From positions 1-64,000 of the forward strand of contig CAMJRB010000002.1 of NCBI GenBank assembly GCA_946408175.1: a stretch of DNA of 64,000 nt, given 5' to 3'. This DNA comes from an uncultured Holosporaceae bacterium (GTDB lineage: Bacteria > Pseudomonadota > Alphaproteobacteria > RUG11792). The notes beneath the pieces are model-generated. The model did not search any database, was not told the DNA's origin, and worked only from the letters and a program-made list of their open reading frames with translations. How positions within the stretch are numbered: position 1 is the first letter of the stretch; each line of letters begins with the position of its first letter. Of this stretch, positions 45,323 to 55,799 are shown one piece after another. The translations under genes were made by a program, and so were the position numbers.

Positions 45323-47358
45323 TGAATAATATAAATAATGATATATTAAATACAAGTAGTGAACTATTAATAGAATTCTTTACTGAAGATATTCCAGCTA
45401 AATTACAGAAGAAAGCTATTAGTGATTCTAAATATACTTTTTCAAAAATATTAGATAAATATAAAGCAGTATATAATACTGTAGAAACTTATATATCTCC
45501 TAGACATATAGCTATTAGAGTTGTTGATTTAAATAATAAAACTAAATCAATAAGTACATCTAAAAGAGGTCCTAAAGTAAATGCAGATAGTAAAATAATA
45601 GAGTGCTTTCTGCAAGCAAATAATAAAACATTAGAAGAATTAGAAATAAAAGATGATTACTATTATGTAAATAATATACAGGAAGGATGTAATATAGAAT
45701 CTATAATAAACAATATAATAGAAGAATTTATAAATACTATGCCTTGGGCCAAATCAATGCACTGGTCATTACCTAATACTAATGAATTAAGTGCTTTTTG
45801 GATAAGACCAATAAGATCTATCATATGTATTTACAATAATAAAACAATAGCATGTAACATAGAATCAGTTGGTATTACTACTAGTAATTATACTTATGGT
45901 CATAGATTTCTTTCTAATAAAAAAATTGAAGTAAAAAATTTTGAAGATTATAAAAATAAATTAGAAGAAAATAAAGTAATAATAGATTTTTATAGTAAAA
46001 GATCCTATATAGAAAGAGAAATGATTCAAAAAGCAGCGGCTATGGGCTTATTAGTAAAAATTGATGAAACATTATTAGATGAAGTGACAGGATTAGTAGA
46101 ATATCCATTTATACATATAGGTAATATAGATGAGAAATTCATGGTATTACCAGTGGAAGTATTATCAACTTCTATGAAAGTTCATCAGAAATACTTTACA
46201 TTAACTTATCCGGACTCTACAATAGCTCCTTTCTTTATCACTGTAACTAATGTTCCTGACACTAAAATAATGCATGATGGATTTGAAAGAGTCTTAAGGG
46301 CTCGATTAAGTGATGCTATGTTTTTCTATAAAGAGGACACAGATGTTACTTTAGAAGCTTATGCTCAAAGATTATCAAACATTGTGTTTCATGAGAAATT
46401 AGGTACAGTTTCTCAAAAAATAGATAGACTAATGTCAATAGCTAATAGTAATGAGGAACACAGAGTAATATCATTATGTAAAGCTGATTTAGTTACTCAA
46501 ATGGTAGGAGAATTTCCTGAATTACAAGGGATAATGGGAGATATATATGCAAAGGCCCAAGGAGAAAATACAAATATATCTATACCTATAAGAGAACATT
46601 ATAAACCACTAGGTGCTAAAGATAGCTTACCAAGTACTTTTACTGGTTCCAGAGTATCATTTTTCGATAAACTAGATACATTAGTAGGGTTTATAGGAGC
46701 TGGAATAAAACCTACTGGATCGAAAGATCCATTTGCGCTAAGGAGAGCAGCTTTAAGTATTATAAGATTAATCTTGGATTCTAATTATAATGTATTAGAA
46801 GAGACAGAGTTATCTTGGTATATAACAACTTTAATAGATTCTTATGCAGAGCAAGGAATAGCTTTGTCTCATAATACCTTAGAAGAAGTTAGCATGTTTC
46901 TAATAGACAGATTAGCCATTTACTTAGCAGATAAGTTAGGTATAAGTTCTGATATATGCTGGCAAGTAATTGACTCTTATGAACCATTACAGATTAACTA
47001 TAAGGAAGTAAAAGATAAGATAATTAAATTAAATGAATATTATACAAATGAAAAATTTGAAATAGTCGAAAATGCTTATAAACGAGTTAGTGGTATATTG
47101 AGTGAAGAGCTAAATATTGATATGGATTTAGAAAAAATAAGTACTAATAATGATTATATGTATAATTTAAAGAAAGCATTAATAGAATTAATTAATAAGA
47201 AATCAGATATAAATGATTTTATAAATATAAGTGAACTAGTGCTTAATGTTTGTGAAAATGTATTAATAAAAGATGAAGATATAAATATTAGGAACAACAA
47301 TTTACTATTACTGAATAAATACTTAAAACTAATACAATCAGAAATAGGAAAACTTTAA
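45322..47358 (+). CDS. glyS: Glycyl-tRNA synthetase beta subunit
   Basis: 678 residues from the ATG at 45322, preferred over an in-frame start 8 codons earlier because AGGAAAGGAAG precedes it and it forms a TAATG junction with glyQ. Motifs: L-L-I-E-F-F-T-E-D-I-P-A, R-G-P, G-H-R-F-L-S, H-Q-K-Y-F and the central L-A-D-K-L-D-type S-F-F-D-K-L-D-T-L-V-G-F, followed by K-P-T-G-S-K-D-P-F-A-L-R-R. The tail is shorter and Asn/Ile-rich compared with many homologues. The terminator at 47367 ends the pair. Confidence 0.96.
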   Translation: MNNINNDILNTSSELLIEFFTEDIPAKLQKKAISDSKYTFSKILDKYKAVYNTVETYISPRHIAIRVVDLNNKTKSISTSKRGPKVNADSKIIECFLQANNKTLEELEIKDDYYYVNNIQEGCNIESIINNIIEEFINTMPWAKSMHWSLPNTNELSAFWIRPIRSIICIYNNKTIACNIESVGITTSNYTYGHRFLSNKKIEVKNFEDYKNKLEENKVIIDFYSKRSYIEREMIQKAAAMGLLVKIDETLLDEVTGLVEYPFIHIGNIDEKFMVLPVEVLSTSMKVHQKYFTLTYPDSTIAPFFITVTNVPDTKIMHDGFERVLRARLSDAMFFYKEDTDVTLEAYAQRLSNIVFHEKLGTVSQKIDRLMSIANSNEEHRVISLCKADLVTQMVGEFPELQGIMGDIYAKAQGENTNISIPIREHYKPLGAKDSLPSTFTGSRVSFFDKLDTLVGFIGAGIKPTGSKDPFALRRAALSIIRLILDSNYNVLEETELSWYITTLIDSYAEQGIALSHNTLEEVSMFLIDRLAIYLADKLGISSDICWQVIDSYEPLQINYKEVKDKIIKLNEYYTNEKFEIVENAYKRVSGILSEELNIDMDLEKISTNNDYMYNLKKALIELINKKSDINDFINISELVLNVCENVLIKDEDINIRNNNLLLLNKYLKLIQSEIGKL

Positions 47359-47366
47359 TAAAAAGC

Positions 47367-47389
47367 GGGACAGATATTGTCCCATTTTG
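47367..47389 (+). terminator. Terminator after glyS
   Basis: GGGACA (47367-47372) pairs with TGTCCC (47378-47383) across a 5-nt loop, followed by ATTTTGT. It lies 9 bp after the glyS stop. Confidence 0.82.
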
Positions 47390-47521
47390 TAATAATAGTA
47401 AAAAACTACAAATATTTTACTTCGAGTTATACAATGTTATTTAGCAGTATTATACTACTATACTATAGGGCAATTGTTATTTTATTATGTCTACTATTCT
47501 TAATTCTTGAATACAATATAA

Positions 47522-48883
47522 TCAATCTCTTTCCCAAGAATCATCATTATCTTTATTACTTTTATCTTCGCTATCACTTGGTGGTTCAATAATTATATTA
47601 TATTTTTTCATATAACTAAAAATAATCTCAGGAACAATCCACGTTTGTCCATTCTCTAATTTATTTTGTAAATAACTGAGTACTATAGCTGGAATACCAT
47701 TTTGATCATCAAACAACCCTTCTGGAAATTTTTTATATGCAGCCAATGTTACCTTAAATGTTTCACCATTTTCAATATACTTATAAATATTATCGTGTAT
47801 ATGCTTACTCTTAATCTGTGCTAATAAATTGTTCTCTTCATTTTCATTATTATTTTCATACTTATTATTATCACAATTACTTTTATCCAGAATACGCAAT
47901 TTATCTATTTTTGACTTTTTAAATACTTTAGTTAACTCTTTTACTAATTTACTTTGCACGTTTTGTTCATCAAAGTACTTATTAACTATGTCTGAATAAG
48001 ACATATATGTTGGTATATTATCATAGGTTGTTGTATGTTTATCTTCTAATAGTTGTTGAGTTATTGGCAAATTATCAAAACAATTACATATATTGTATAT
48101 AGTATCTTCAATTTTACTTTCCAGTATATTTTTAGATATCCAAGTATTAGGATTATTTAATACAAAGTATTTATTAATTAAGAGTTTTGTAAAATACTTC
48201 AGTATATATTTTGTTTCTTCAGCTAACAAATTATTATAATGATCTCCTTCAACATGTAATGAATCAACAAACCACATTTTTCCATCAATAATTACTGGAA
48301 TTGGCATCATATTCCATTGGTAAACAGATTTATGTGTCCAAGCTTTTTTATCACTATTTTTTATATTAGTCATTATATTTAAAAACAAATTAAATACTAA
48401 TAAATCTTCACATTGATATGGTGTAATAATTTTTTGATTTTGCAATTTTGCTATATTACTTAGTACATTAGTTCTAAGTTGCCAATTATTATTGATAGTA
48501 TTATGAACTAATTGTATTAACCGTTGTAATATATCAGTGTCATTACTATTATAAAATTCCCGAATATTATAAAGATAATTTTTAATTTCTTGAGTTATCG
48601 CTTGTTTATTATTGTCTATTGAATAATTACTATTAAAAAGTTGCATTGTGGTTGCAACTAATTCAGCTCTATCATAAGTAACTTGTTTTGGGCGATTGTT
48701 AATTGTATTGCTAGTATGTGGAACATTATTAATAGGAATATTTTGTGCATTAATAATATTAGTACTAATATCATTAGTATCCATTTTACTTTGCATACAA
48801 TAACAACTACTATTATTTAGTATGGTTCCACAACTTAGTATTATTACTGAAGTTGCTAAAAATTTAATGTAATTTTTAATCAT
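47522..48883 (-). CDS. Secreted hypothetical protein sharing a signal-peptide cassette
   Basis: 453 residues from the ATG at 48883; the frame opens 8 codons earlier. The signal peptide (F-L-A-T-S-V-I-I-L-S-C-G-T-I-L-N-N-S-S-C-Y-C-M-Q-S) matches that of the 17636-19888 gene closely, including the DNA around the start. The mature sequence does not obviously align. The body is helical and Asn/Lys/Ile-rich, with P-I-P-V-I-I-D-G-K-M-W-F-V-D-S-L near residue 190 and an acidic C-terminal tail (D-S-E-D-K-S-N-K-D-N-D-D). No family recognised. Confidence 0.65.
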   Translation of the reverse strand: MIKNYIKFLATSVIILSCGTILNNSSCYCMQSKMDTNDISTNIINAQNIPINNVPHTSNTINNRPKQVTYDRAELVATTMQLFNSNYSIDNNKQAITQEIKNYLYNIREFYNSNDTDILQRLIQLVHNTINNNWQLRTNVLSNIAKLQNQKIITPYQCEDLLVFNLFLNIMTNIKNSDKKAWTHKSVYQWNMMPIPVIIDGKMWFVDSLHVEGDHYNNLLAEETKYILKYFTKLLINKYFVLNNPNTWISKNILESKIEDTIYNICNCFDNLPITQQLLEDKHTTTYDNIPTYMSYSDIVNKYFDEQNVQSKLVKELTKVFKKSKIDKLRILDKSNCDNNKYENNNENEENNLLAQIKSKHIHDNIYKYIENGETFKVTLAAYKKFPEGLFDDQNGIPAIVLSYLQNKLENGQTWIVPEIIFSYMKKYNIIIEPPSDSEDKSNKDNDDSWERD

Positions 48884-48907
48884 TATTACATATTCAAAAT
48901 GAAACAC

Positions 48908-49358
48908 CCCTCGTTATAAATTTGGTATGGATTGGAAGAATTGTCAAGTACTTGTAAACAAGATTTAGTTTGCTGTTATGTTATTAAATAATTATTTCCC
49001 TTTTAGTACTGTTATTGCATTCTAGTTATAATAAATTACTATAAATTAATTATTATTTAATACATTGTTATATTTTATTTAATAAATGTAGCCACAAAAG
49101 CTTGACAAGTAATTATCCTAATGAACATTGACTTTATTTTATTAAAACTCATTGACTAATTATTTTCCCCAAAAACCTCCATTTTATGAATTATCAATTT
49201 ATTGTTAGTAACAATAATTCATATGACAATTATATTATTATTTGTTATTACATAATAGTTTTATTAAAAATCATTACATATTTAATTTTTATATTCATAT
49301 GTATGGTACCACATATATTTAATTCTCGTAAAAAAAATTAGCCCATGATGTCAAAAGT
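48908..49358. other. Gene-poor interval
   Basis: About 450 bases between the secreted-protein gene and mlaF. One GGAGG-type run on the minus strand near 49175-49190 precedes only a few codons before a stop. No gene seen. Confidence 0.35.
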
Positions 49359-50135
49359 TCAATTAGTAAATGGTCCTTCTAATGATCCAGTAATGAATTG
49401 TTGTACATAAGGATTATCTGAATCCCACAAGTTTTGATTAGTGCCTTCCCATATTAATTTACCTCCAAATAATAATCCAACTCTGTCACTAATATGCTTC
49501 AAACTATTAATATCATGAGTAATAGATAATGCTGAGATACCTCTTTCATGAGTACATTTAACTATTAATTCATTTATAATACCACTGGTTATTGGATCTA
49601 GTCCTGTAGTTGGTTCATCAAAAAATATAATATCAGGATTAGTTGCTATTGCTCTAGCCAAAGCTACTCTCTTTTGCATTCCTCCTGATAATTCTGAAGG
49701 ATACTTATTTAATACTTCATCTTTAAGATTTACTTCATGTAATTTCTCCACAGCTACTTCTTTAGCCTCTTTCTTAGACCAACCATATCCATATATTAAT
49801 CCGAAAGTTATATTTTCCAGTACTGTTAAACTATCAAATAATGCTCCACTCTGAAAAAGTATTCCACACTTTATCATTAATTGTTCTCTTTCTTTATTAT
49901 TTAATTTTACCATGTCAGTACCATTGAATATTACCTGCCCAGAAGTAGGAGTTATTATTCCTAATATACACTTGAGTAATACTGATTTGCCTGAGCCTGA
50001 ACCTCCTATAACTACATACGATTCACCTTTAGATAAGTGCAAGGAAACCCCTTTTATTACATGATTATCACCAAAAGATTTAACTAAATTATTTACTTCT
50101 AATACGTATTTATTATTACTTAATTGATTTTCCAT
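49359..50135 (-). CDS. mlaF: Phospholipid-transport ABC ATPase MlaF
   Basis: 258 residues from the ATG at 50135, which has GAGGA 6-10 bases upstream; an earlier ATG at 50147 is also possible. Walker A is G-G-S-G-S-G-K-S, the signature is L-S-G-G-M-Q-K-R, and Walker B is I-I-F-F-D-E-P-T-T-G-L-D-P, with the H-loop in S-I-T-H-D. L-F-Q-S-G-A-L-F-D-S and the S-G-G-M-Q-K-R form are typical of MlaF rather than other ABC ATPases. With MlaE it moves phospholipid between the membranes to keep outer-membrane asymmetry. mlaD is not adjacent. Confidence 0.9.
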   Translation of the reverse strand: MENQLSNNKYVLEVNNLVKSFGDNHVIKGVSLHLSKGESYVVIGGSGSGKSVLLKCILGIITPTSGQVIFNGTDMVKLNNKEREQLMIKCGILFQSGALFDSLTVLENITFGLIYGYGWSKKEAKEVAVEKLHEVNLKDEVLNKYPSELSGGMQKRVALARAIATNPDIIFFDEPTTGLDPITSGIINELIVKCTHERGISALSITHDINSLKHISDRVGLLFGGKLIWEGTNQNLWDSDNPYVQQFITGSLEGPFTN

Positions 50136-50143
50136 AATAATCC

Positions 50144-50920
50144 TCAAAATAAAACAAAAGTAAGTATTCCATCTAATAATAATATTATAATAGAAGAAGC
50201 TACTACTGAATTAGTTGTTGCTCTACCAACTCCTTGCGCTCCTCCTTTTGAATTAAATCCTTGATAGCATCCCATAGAGCATATTACAAATCCAAAGGTA
50301 GCTCCTTTTATTAACCCAGAGGCTATATCCCAAGTAGTCATGGATATAAAAGTATTTTTTATGTAATTTGCTGAATTAAATCCTAAATAATACACACCTA
50401 CTAAGTATCCTCCAAATATTCCTAATATATCATCAATAAATACTAAGAATGGCACTAATAAAGTTCCAGTAATCAATCGCGGGAATACTAAATATTTCAA
50501 AGGATTGACTGAAAGAGCTGACAAGGCATCTATTTGTTCTGTAACCTTCATAGTGCCTATTTCAGCAGTCATAGAAGCTCCTAAACGACCAGCTACCATC
50601 AGTGAAGCTAATACTGGTCCTAATTCTCTAGTCATTGCTATCATAACTACTGATGGAATGGCCCCCTCAGCTGTAAAACTCGAAAAACCAGAGTAACACT
50701 GTAAAGTCATTGCCATACCAGTAAATATGGCAGTTAGACCAACAACTGGTAATGAAAAGTATCCTATTTGAATAGTCTGCAATAATATTTGTTTCCAATA
50801 ATAAGGAGGAGTAATACCAGTCAAAATACTTTTAAATATAAACGTGAAAATACTACCAGTAGCTCTAAGGAAACTAATAAAAAGGTTGCCAGTTTTCTCT
50901 AAAAATAAAGTTAATCCCAT
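50144..50920 (-). CDS. mlaE: Phospholipid-transport ABC permease MlaE
   Basis: 258 residues from the ATG at 50920 (the frame extends to a TTG at 50965). About five membrane segments. Family motifs: A-I-F-T-G-M-A-M-T-L-Q, M-T-R-E-L-G-P-V-L-A-S-L-M-V-A-G-R-L-G-A-S-M-T-A-E-I-G-T-M-K-V-T-E-Q-I-D-A-L, and G-A-Q-G-V-G-R-A-T-T-N-S-V-V-A-S. It is the inner-membrane permease of the Mla system. It is upstream of mlaF on the same strand and clearly co-transcribed. Confidence 0.92.
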   Translation of the reverse strand: MGLTLFLEKTGNLFISFLRATGSIFTFIFKSILTGITPPYYWKQILLQTIQIGYFSLPVVGLTAIFTGMAMTLQCYSGFSSFTAEGAIPSVVMIAMTRELGPVLASLMVAGRLGASMTAEIGTMKVTEQIDALSALSVNPLKYLVFPRLITGTLLVPFLVFIDDILGIFGGYLVGVYYLGFNSANYIKNTFISMTTWDIASGLIKGATFGFVICSMGCYQGFNSKGGAQGVGRATTNSVVASSIIILLLDGILTFVLF

Positions 50921-51103
50921 ACTATTAATTACTATAATTTGTATATAAACTATAATATAACACAATCCATTATATAATATACTCTACTATAAATTATAGT
51001 TTGTATCAAGTGTTATAATGGATTATTTCAATATATATAAATTATGGAATATTTAATATTTGTATGTAAAAATATAATCAAGTCGGTTTTATTAATGTTT
51101 ATT

Positions 51104-52303
51104 ATGAATAATAAACTTAAGATTTTACTGAATAATGTTGTATTTATTACAGCTTGTTACAGTAGTATTAATCTTTCTTATTCAATGGAAGATGATGAAT
51201 AGAATAACAACCAAAATGCCCAATATTTGGCTGAAACAGAGCAAGGAATTGTTCCTATAATGAATGATGACAATCCATCTCCTGAGATGATTCAATTAAT
51301 TAACACATGTCAACAACGTTTAAAGCAACTAGAAACAACATATAATAATCTGTGCAGTGATGGTGAAATTCAGGACTTTCTTTTTCTTAATAACCAATAT
51401 ATTCCTTGGAGTAATTTTTCAGTTAAAGGAATAAAGAATTTTATGCAAATATTGCACAAGATTCTAGATGATATTAAAATAATATTATCACAGCTAAAAC
51501 AAAATCATAAAAATAGGTATAGAGTTTACGCTAATAACACTAATACTACTAAGCATAGATTGGCAGATAATATAGCTTATTTTCGTTATATGCGACAAAG
51601 AATTGAGGAAGCATTGTCGGACAGACATTTGTTGTGTCCACAGAGTTTTATAAATGATATACATGAAATTTCAACAGAATTTTATAAACTTGCTAGATAT
51701 ATCGCAAAGTCTTATCCAAAAGTTAATATATTTGAATTGAATCAATTCTTAGCAGCAGTAAAATATTTAAGTAATCCCAGTTCTTACTATACAAATTTAC
51801 AAAAGCTGTCATTGAAGCTGTTGCAATTAGTAACACAATTGCAAACGAGCACAAGCAAACTAAATGAATATGGAATACTAACTGATGAATATGAAATACT
51901 AAAGAATAAAAATGAAGTTTCTTTACTATCTCATTGCAAGGATATGATAAAGCAAATATACGACACTTTTAACGATTTAAGTAGGCAAAATTCCAAATAT
52001 ACAGATTTACACGATCTATTATTGGATATATTGCCATTAGTACAACAATTACAAACGGAAACACGCAAACTAAATGAATGTGGAATACTAACTGATGAAT
52101 ATGAAATAGATCGTAACTTGATACTAATAAAAGATGAAAATGAAGCAAATTTAAGCTCTAATTGCAAGAAAATTATAAAGCAAATACACGATATTTTGTA
52201 TGACTATAATAACCATCATGTTGACAAACGTAGTCAAGCATTATATGCTGCATTCATGGACAAAGTATTTCCACAATACAGTTATATTTACAGGTCTAAA
52301 TAG
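51104..52303 (+). pseudogene. Secreted hypothetical protein interrupted by an amber codon after the signal peptide
   Basis: The ATG at 51104 starts a signal peptide ending N-L-S-Y-S-M-E-D-D-E. A TAG at 51200-51202 follows, after which the same frame continues uninterrupted (N-N-N-Q-N-A-Q-Y-L-A-E-T-E-Q) to 52303. A start at the TTG at 51227 would give a 358-residue protein without export signal. The body is helical and contains a duplicated segment of about 70 residues (K-L-N-E-Y-G-I-L-T-D-E-Y-E-I and K-L-N-E-C-G-I-L-T-D-E-Y-E-I, each followed by C-K-x-x-I-K-Q-I). Either a nonsense mutation has disabled it, or TAG is read through, or the base is a sequence error. Confidence 0.6.
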
Positions 52304-52640
52304 TAACACTGACAATATATCAGTAAAAAGTGAATTAAATAATAGTAAAACACGATAATACTTTCAAATATAATTTATATTTGCTAATAAATAATTGCTA
52401 TATGTTTCAGCTCTTAAATTTGTTAGCAAATATACAATATTAAATATTGTCTGATATATATACTGCAACTATACTGATGTTCATTTATCGAGTATAATAT
52501 CATGTGCTTTTTTGTCCTATATCTTTCACATTACAGATTAGTACATTATATAGTTTTGTGTTATTATTATGTTGATTTGGTATTGTATACCTTACCACTA
52601 TAATAACAGTAGTATTAGTAGTACTACATGTTACATATAT
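52304..52640. other. Gene-poor interval
   Basis: About 340 bases between convergent genes. AT-rich, no frame or RNA gene supported; a CTACTATT/AATA-type repeat near 52605-52625 is low-complexity. Confidence 0.35.
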
Positions 52641-54584
52641 TTATTGTTCTTGAAAATACTGCTGTAAATTGTTGATAAATTGTTTATGTATATTTTTTAA
52701 ATACTCATAACACAAATCATATACATGTTTATATATGTCAGCCTTAATCTTTTTGAAGTTCTTAAAATGCACATCATACACTAATTTTTGACAATATAAT
52801 GCTAATAAACAAGCTTTATATAATAAAATTTCATCTTTATTTAAAACACTAGTCTTGTATTTTACATATAATTTTGCTCCTATTTCTTGCAAATACCAAG
52901 GATTCTGTTTTATTTGTAAATTATTGTTAATATCATCTTTATTTAAAACATCAGTATTGTATTTTATATATGATTTTGCTTCTATTTCTGAAACATCCAA
53001 TAGATTGTTCTCATTTTGTAAATTATCATTATTTATTAAGTTATATATGTATTCTACTACTTTAGTAGTATCATTTAAGTCATTTTTAATATTTTCAATA
53101 AGATCATCAGTGTTATATTTGGCTACTGTATTGAATATGTTTCGTAGTTTTTTAAATAATGTAAAATATTCCTCTTTATTTATTTTTTCATATTCCTTAG
53201 TTTCTATTTTATTTAGTGGTATTTCCTGTATAGTTACATCTATTATCTCACTAATTGCTTGATATATGTCTTCTATATCATTTTTGTCTTTGGGGAATGC
53301 TGAATATGTATCATGAAGTACATTGTCCAATTTATCATATACGCCTTTTAAGACTGGAATGTTTTGTATCATATGCAATGCTGTATAGAGTACATGTTTT
53401 GAATCTGCAAAATCCTTATCATTAATTGTATGGAAAGTATCTAACATATTCTTAGTTTCAGTTGTTGCCTTTTGCTTAATTATGTTATTTGTTAAATTAT
53501 ACCAAAACATGAACTGATCTGCAGAGTATTGAGATTTAGGTATACATTTCATACAATCATTTATTGCGAAAGCCAATGGTTTATAAACTCGTAAACACTC
53601 TTTAAATGTAAGTTTGTCATTTGCCTTTTTATTCTGATCTTTTATTTTACTTTCTTTTATTGTATTTTCATTTGAACTATATTGTTCAATTGGAGCTGGA
53701 GGATATTTTATATTCTTTATCTTTTGTAATATATTAATAAAAACCTTATGATCATAATACAGTGTATTTTCATATTCCAGATAATTTGTATTAATTTTGG
53801 TATCATTATATTCCAGTGCTGCTAAGTCACTTATTAAATTATTATATGTATATTCTTCTTTTAATTCCTTAAGGCATGATTTAGTAATTTTTATATTGCG
53901 TTTAATTAAATTAAATAATTTATTTTCTTGTGTATTATTTTTTTTGCGTGGTATTGCTACATCACACTCATATTGATAATTATTCATTCTAAAATTTATG
54001 TGTTTTGAAAACCATTCCATATTTTCTATATCATTTATATCCAGCTTGTCTTTCTCATTTGTAATTAAATTATTTAAGGTAAGTTTTAAAGAAAAAATAT
54101 TACTGATATTTAAATGATGAAGATAAAAATATTTTAAATGAAAATAACTATTACGATAATTAGATATCTTTATTTCATCATCCACTATGTATTTATATAT
54201 AACATCCATTACTTTATCATCATCAAAATTATTATTGTTCTTTAATAGAAAAATATTGACATGTTCTAAATAGTTTTTAAATTGAATTTCATTACTACTA
54301 ACCTCTCTATAATTATTAGTTGCTAATTGTAAATCCCATAAATTTTTATAAGTATTAATAGTGTTTTCTTTTAAAGTGTCAATTGATTCATCATCTAGTT
54401 TTGTATTTTGTAAATTATTTAGATAATTCTTACTATTATTTAAACTAGTTTCGAAGTTTTTCTGTAACTGTACAGTAGTACAATTTACTTGATTTAATGC
54501 ATTATTTATATTACTATTAATTTCCATTGATATACATGAAGATAATAAACATGTACATATTGGTAATAATTTATTAATTAACAT
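52641..54584 (-). CDS. Secreted hypothetical protein with a C-terminal duplicated segment
   Basis: 647 residues; AAGGGGG lies 9 bases before the ATG. The signal peptide ends L-L-S-S-C-I-S-M-E. The body is helical and Lys/Asn-rich. A segment of about 32 residues near 540-600 is duplicated (S-Y-I-K-Y-N-T-D-V-L-N-K-D-D and L-Y-V-K-Y-K-T-S-V-L-N-K-D-E). A P-P-A-P-I-E-Q linker and the K-E-C-L-R-V-Y-K-P-L-A-F-A-I-N-D-C region lie in the middle. It is 48 bp downstream of the next minus-strand gene, so they likely form an operon. No family recognised. Confidence 0.65.
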   Translation of the reverse strand: MLINKLLPICTCLLSSCISMEINSNINNALNQVNCTTVQLQKNFETSLNNSKNYLNNLQNTKLDDESIDTLKENTINTYKNLWDLQLATNNYREVSSNEIQFKNYLEHVNIFLLKNNNNFDDDKVMDVIYKYIVDDEIKISNYRNSYFHLKYFYLHHLNISNIFSLKLTLNNLITNEKDKLDINDIENMEWFSKHINFRMNNYQYECDVAIPRKKNNTQENKLFNLIKRNIKITKSCLKELKEEYTYNNLISDLAALEYNDTKINTNYLEYENTLYYDHKVFINILQKIKNIKYPPAPIEQYSSNENTIKESKIKDQNKKANDKLTFKECLRVYKPLAFAINDCMKCIPKSQYSADQFMFWYNLTNNIIKQKATTETKNMLDTFHTINDKDFADSKHVLYTALHMIQNIPVLKGVYDKLDNVLHDTYSAFPKDKNDIEDIYQAISEIIDVTIQEIPLNKIETKEYEKINKEEYFTLFKKLRNIFNTVAKYNTDDLIENIKNDLNDTTKVVEYIYNLINNDNLQNENNLLDVSEIEAKSYIKYNTDVLNKDDINNNLQIKQNPWYLQEIGAKLYVKYKTSVLNKDEILLYKACLLALYCQKLVYDVHFKNFKKIKADIYKHVYDLCYEYLKNIHKQFINNLQQYFQEQ

Positions 54585-54632
54585 ATTTAAACCCCCTTTC
54601 TTTTGTTTTATAGTTAATTATTTACTAAATTT

Positions 54633-55760
54633 TTATTTTATCTTAAATAACTCAATAATTTTATCTAAATTCTTCTTTGTATTATTAAAATTATTTATAT
54701 CTTGAAAATTATTGTAAATTATTTGTTTTATTGATAATATATTTTGTTCACAGATATCCATAATAATTATGCAAATATAACTAAGTATATTAAAAATATC
54801 ATTATTGTTATGCAAATCATTAAAGGATTTATCATTTGCCTTCTTAATCAATTCATCTAGTAACGTCGATTTAATATCTAATGGTTTAGCTTTATAAAAA
54901 GCATCATTTGTTTGAATGTTATTGGCTTTCTTATAAGTATTAATTAAAGTATCATTAAGTATCCACTTTAATATAACTAATTGATCTCTTAAGCATTCTA
55001 AATTATTTTGTAATATTACTTTTAAATTATCATTCAAATTTACATGCTTTATAGGAAAACTAATCTTATTAGCGCAATCACATTTTAATATTGGTGTTAT
55101 TAGATTGTGCACATTTATATTCTCAAGGTTATTGAGTATAGGTGAAATATTATTCTGAATACAATTACATATTTTATTGTAATATTCTTTATATTCTGTA
55201 TATACATTAATATCTACTTCTGTATAATTGTTTAATAATTTTTTTTCTTTATTATTATTTAATAAATTTTTATTTAGTTCTTGAATGCATTTAAAAATAT
55301 TGCTATTTAGTATGCTACGTAATCTATCACTTAATAACATAAGTGTCATTTTATCTTTTGTTCTATCATCAAGATATTCGGCACAAGATTTAGAATTCAT
55401 ATTAACATTATCTTCGTTACTGCTATTGTCTGGTATATTAATTAGATAGTATATATTATCATCATGTGTCAAATTATTCTCTGAGTTTGCATGGCATTTG
55501 TTATAAGTTATCTCATTTATGCCAAGTATATGTAGCATTTCCAGTACATGATCTATATGGTTTTGATCAATTATAAATGCGTCACTTCTAATTATATTAC
55601 TGGGCATTATTGCATTGTCATGATTAATTTCTTCAGATTGTTCCTTAAAGTAATTCTTTATTATATTAAAATGATCGTCGTTATTATTAGGATCCATTGC
55701 ATTACTTGATAATATTAAGCAAGCAAAAATTGTTACTAATCCAAATATCTTTCGCAACAT
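54633..55760 (-). CDS. Secreted hypothetical protein
   Basis: 375 residues from the ATG at 55760, chosen because AAGGAG lies 10 bases upstream and a good signal peptide follows (M-L-R-K-I-F-G-L-V-T-I-F-A-C-L-I-L-S-S-N-A-M-D). Two earlier in-frame Met codons are poorly placed. The mature part is helical, Asn-rich, with several Cys residues (K-C-D-C-A-N, C-N-C-I-Q). It is the first gene of a pair with 52641-54584. No family recognised. Confidence 0.65.
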   Translation of the reverse strand: MLRKIFGLVTIFACLILSSNAMDPNNNDDHFNIIKNYFKEQSEEINHDNAIMPSNIIRSDAFIIDQNHIDHVLEMLHILGINEITYNKCHANSENNLTHDDNIYYLINIPDNSSNEDNVNMNSKSCAEYLDDRTKDKMTLMLLSDRLRSILNSNIFKCIQELNKNLLNNNKEKKLLNNYTEVDINVYTEYKEYYNKICNCIQNNISPILNNLENINVHNLITPILKCDCANKISFPIKHVNLNDNLKVILQNNLECLRDQLVILKWILNDTLINTYKKANNIQTNDAFYKAKPLDIKSTLLDELIKKANDKSFNDLHNNNDIFNILSYICIIIMDICEQNILSIKQIIYNNFQDINNFNNTKKNLDKIIELFKIK

Positions 55761-55799
55761 TACCCCCATTCTCCTTATTGAAATATGAATATACATCAC

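Noticed and set aside
47377-47592. 71-residue frame after glyS
   Set aside because: It starts inside the glyS terminator, is low-complexity hydrophobic and overlaps the 3' end of the opposing secreted-protein gene.
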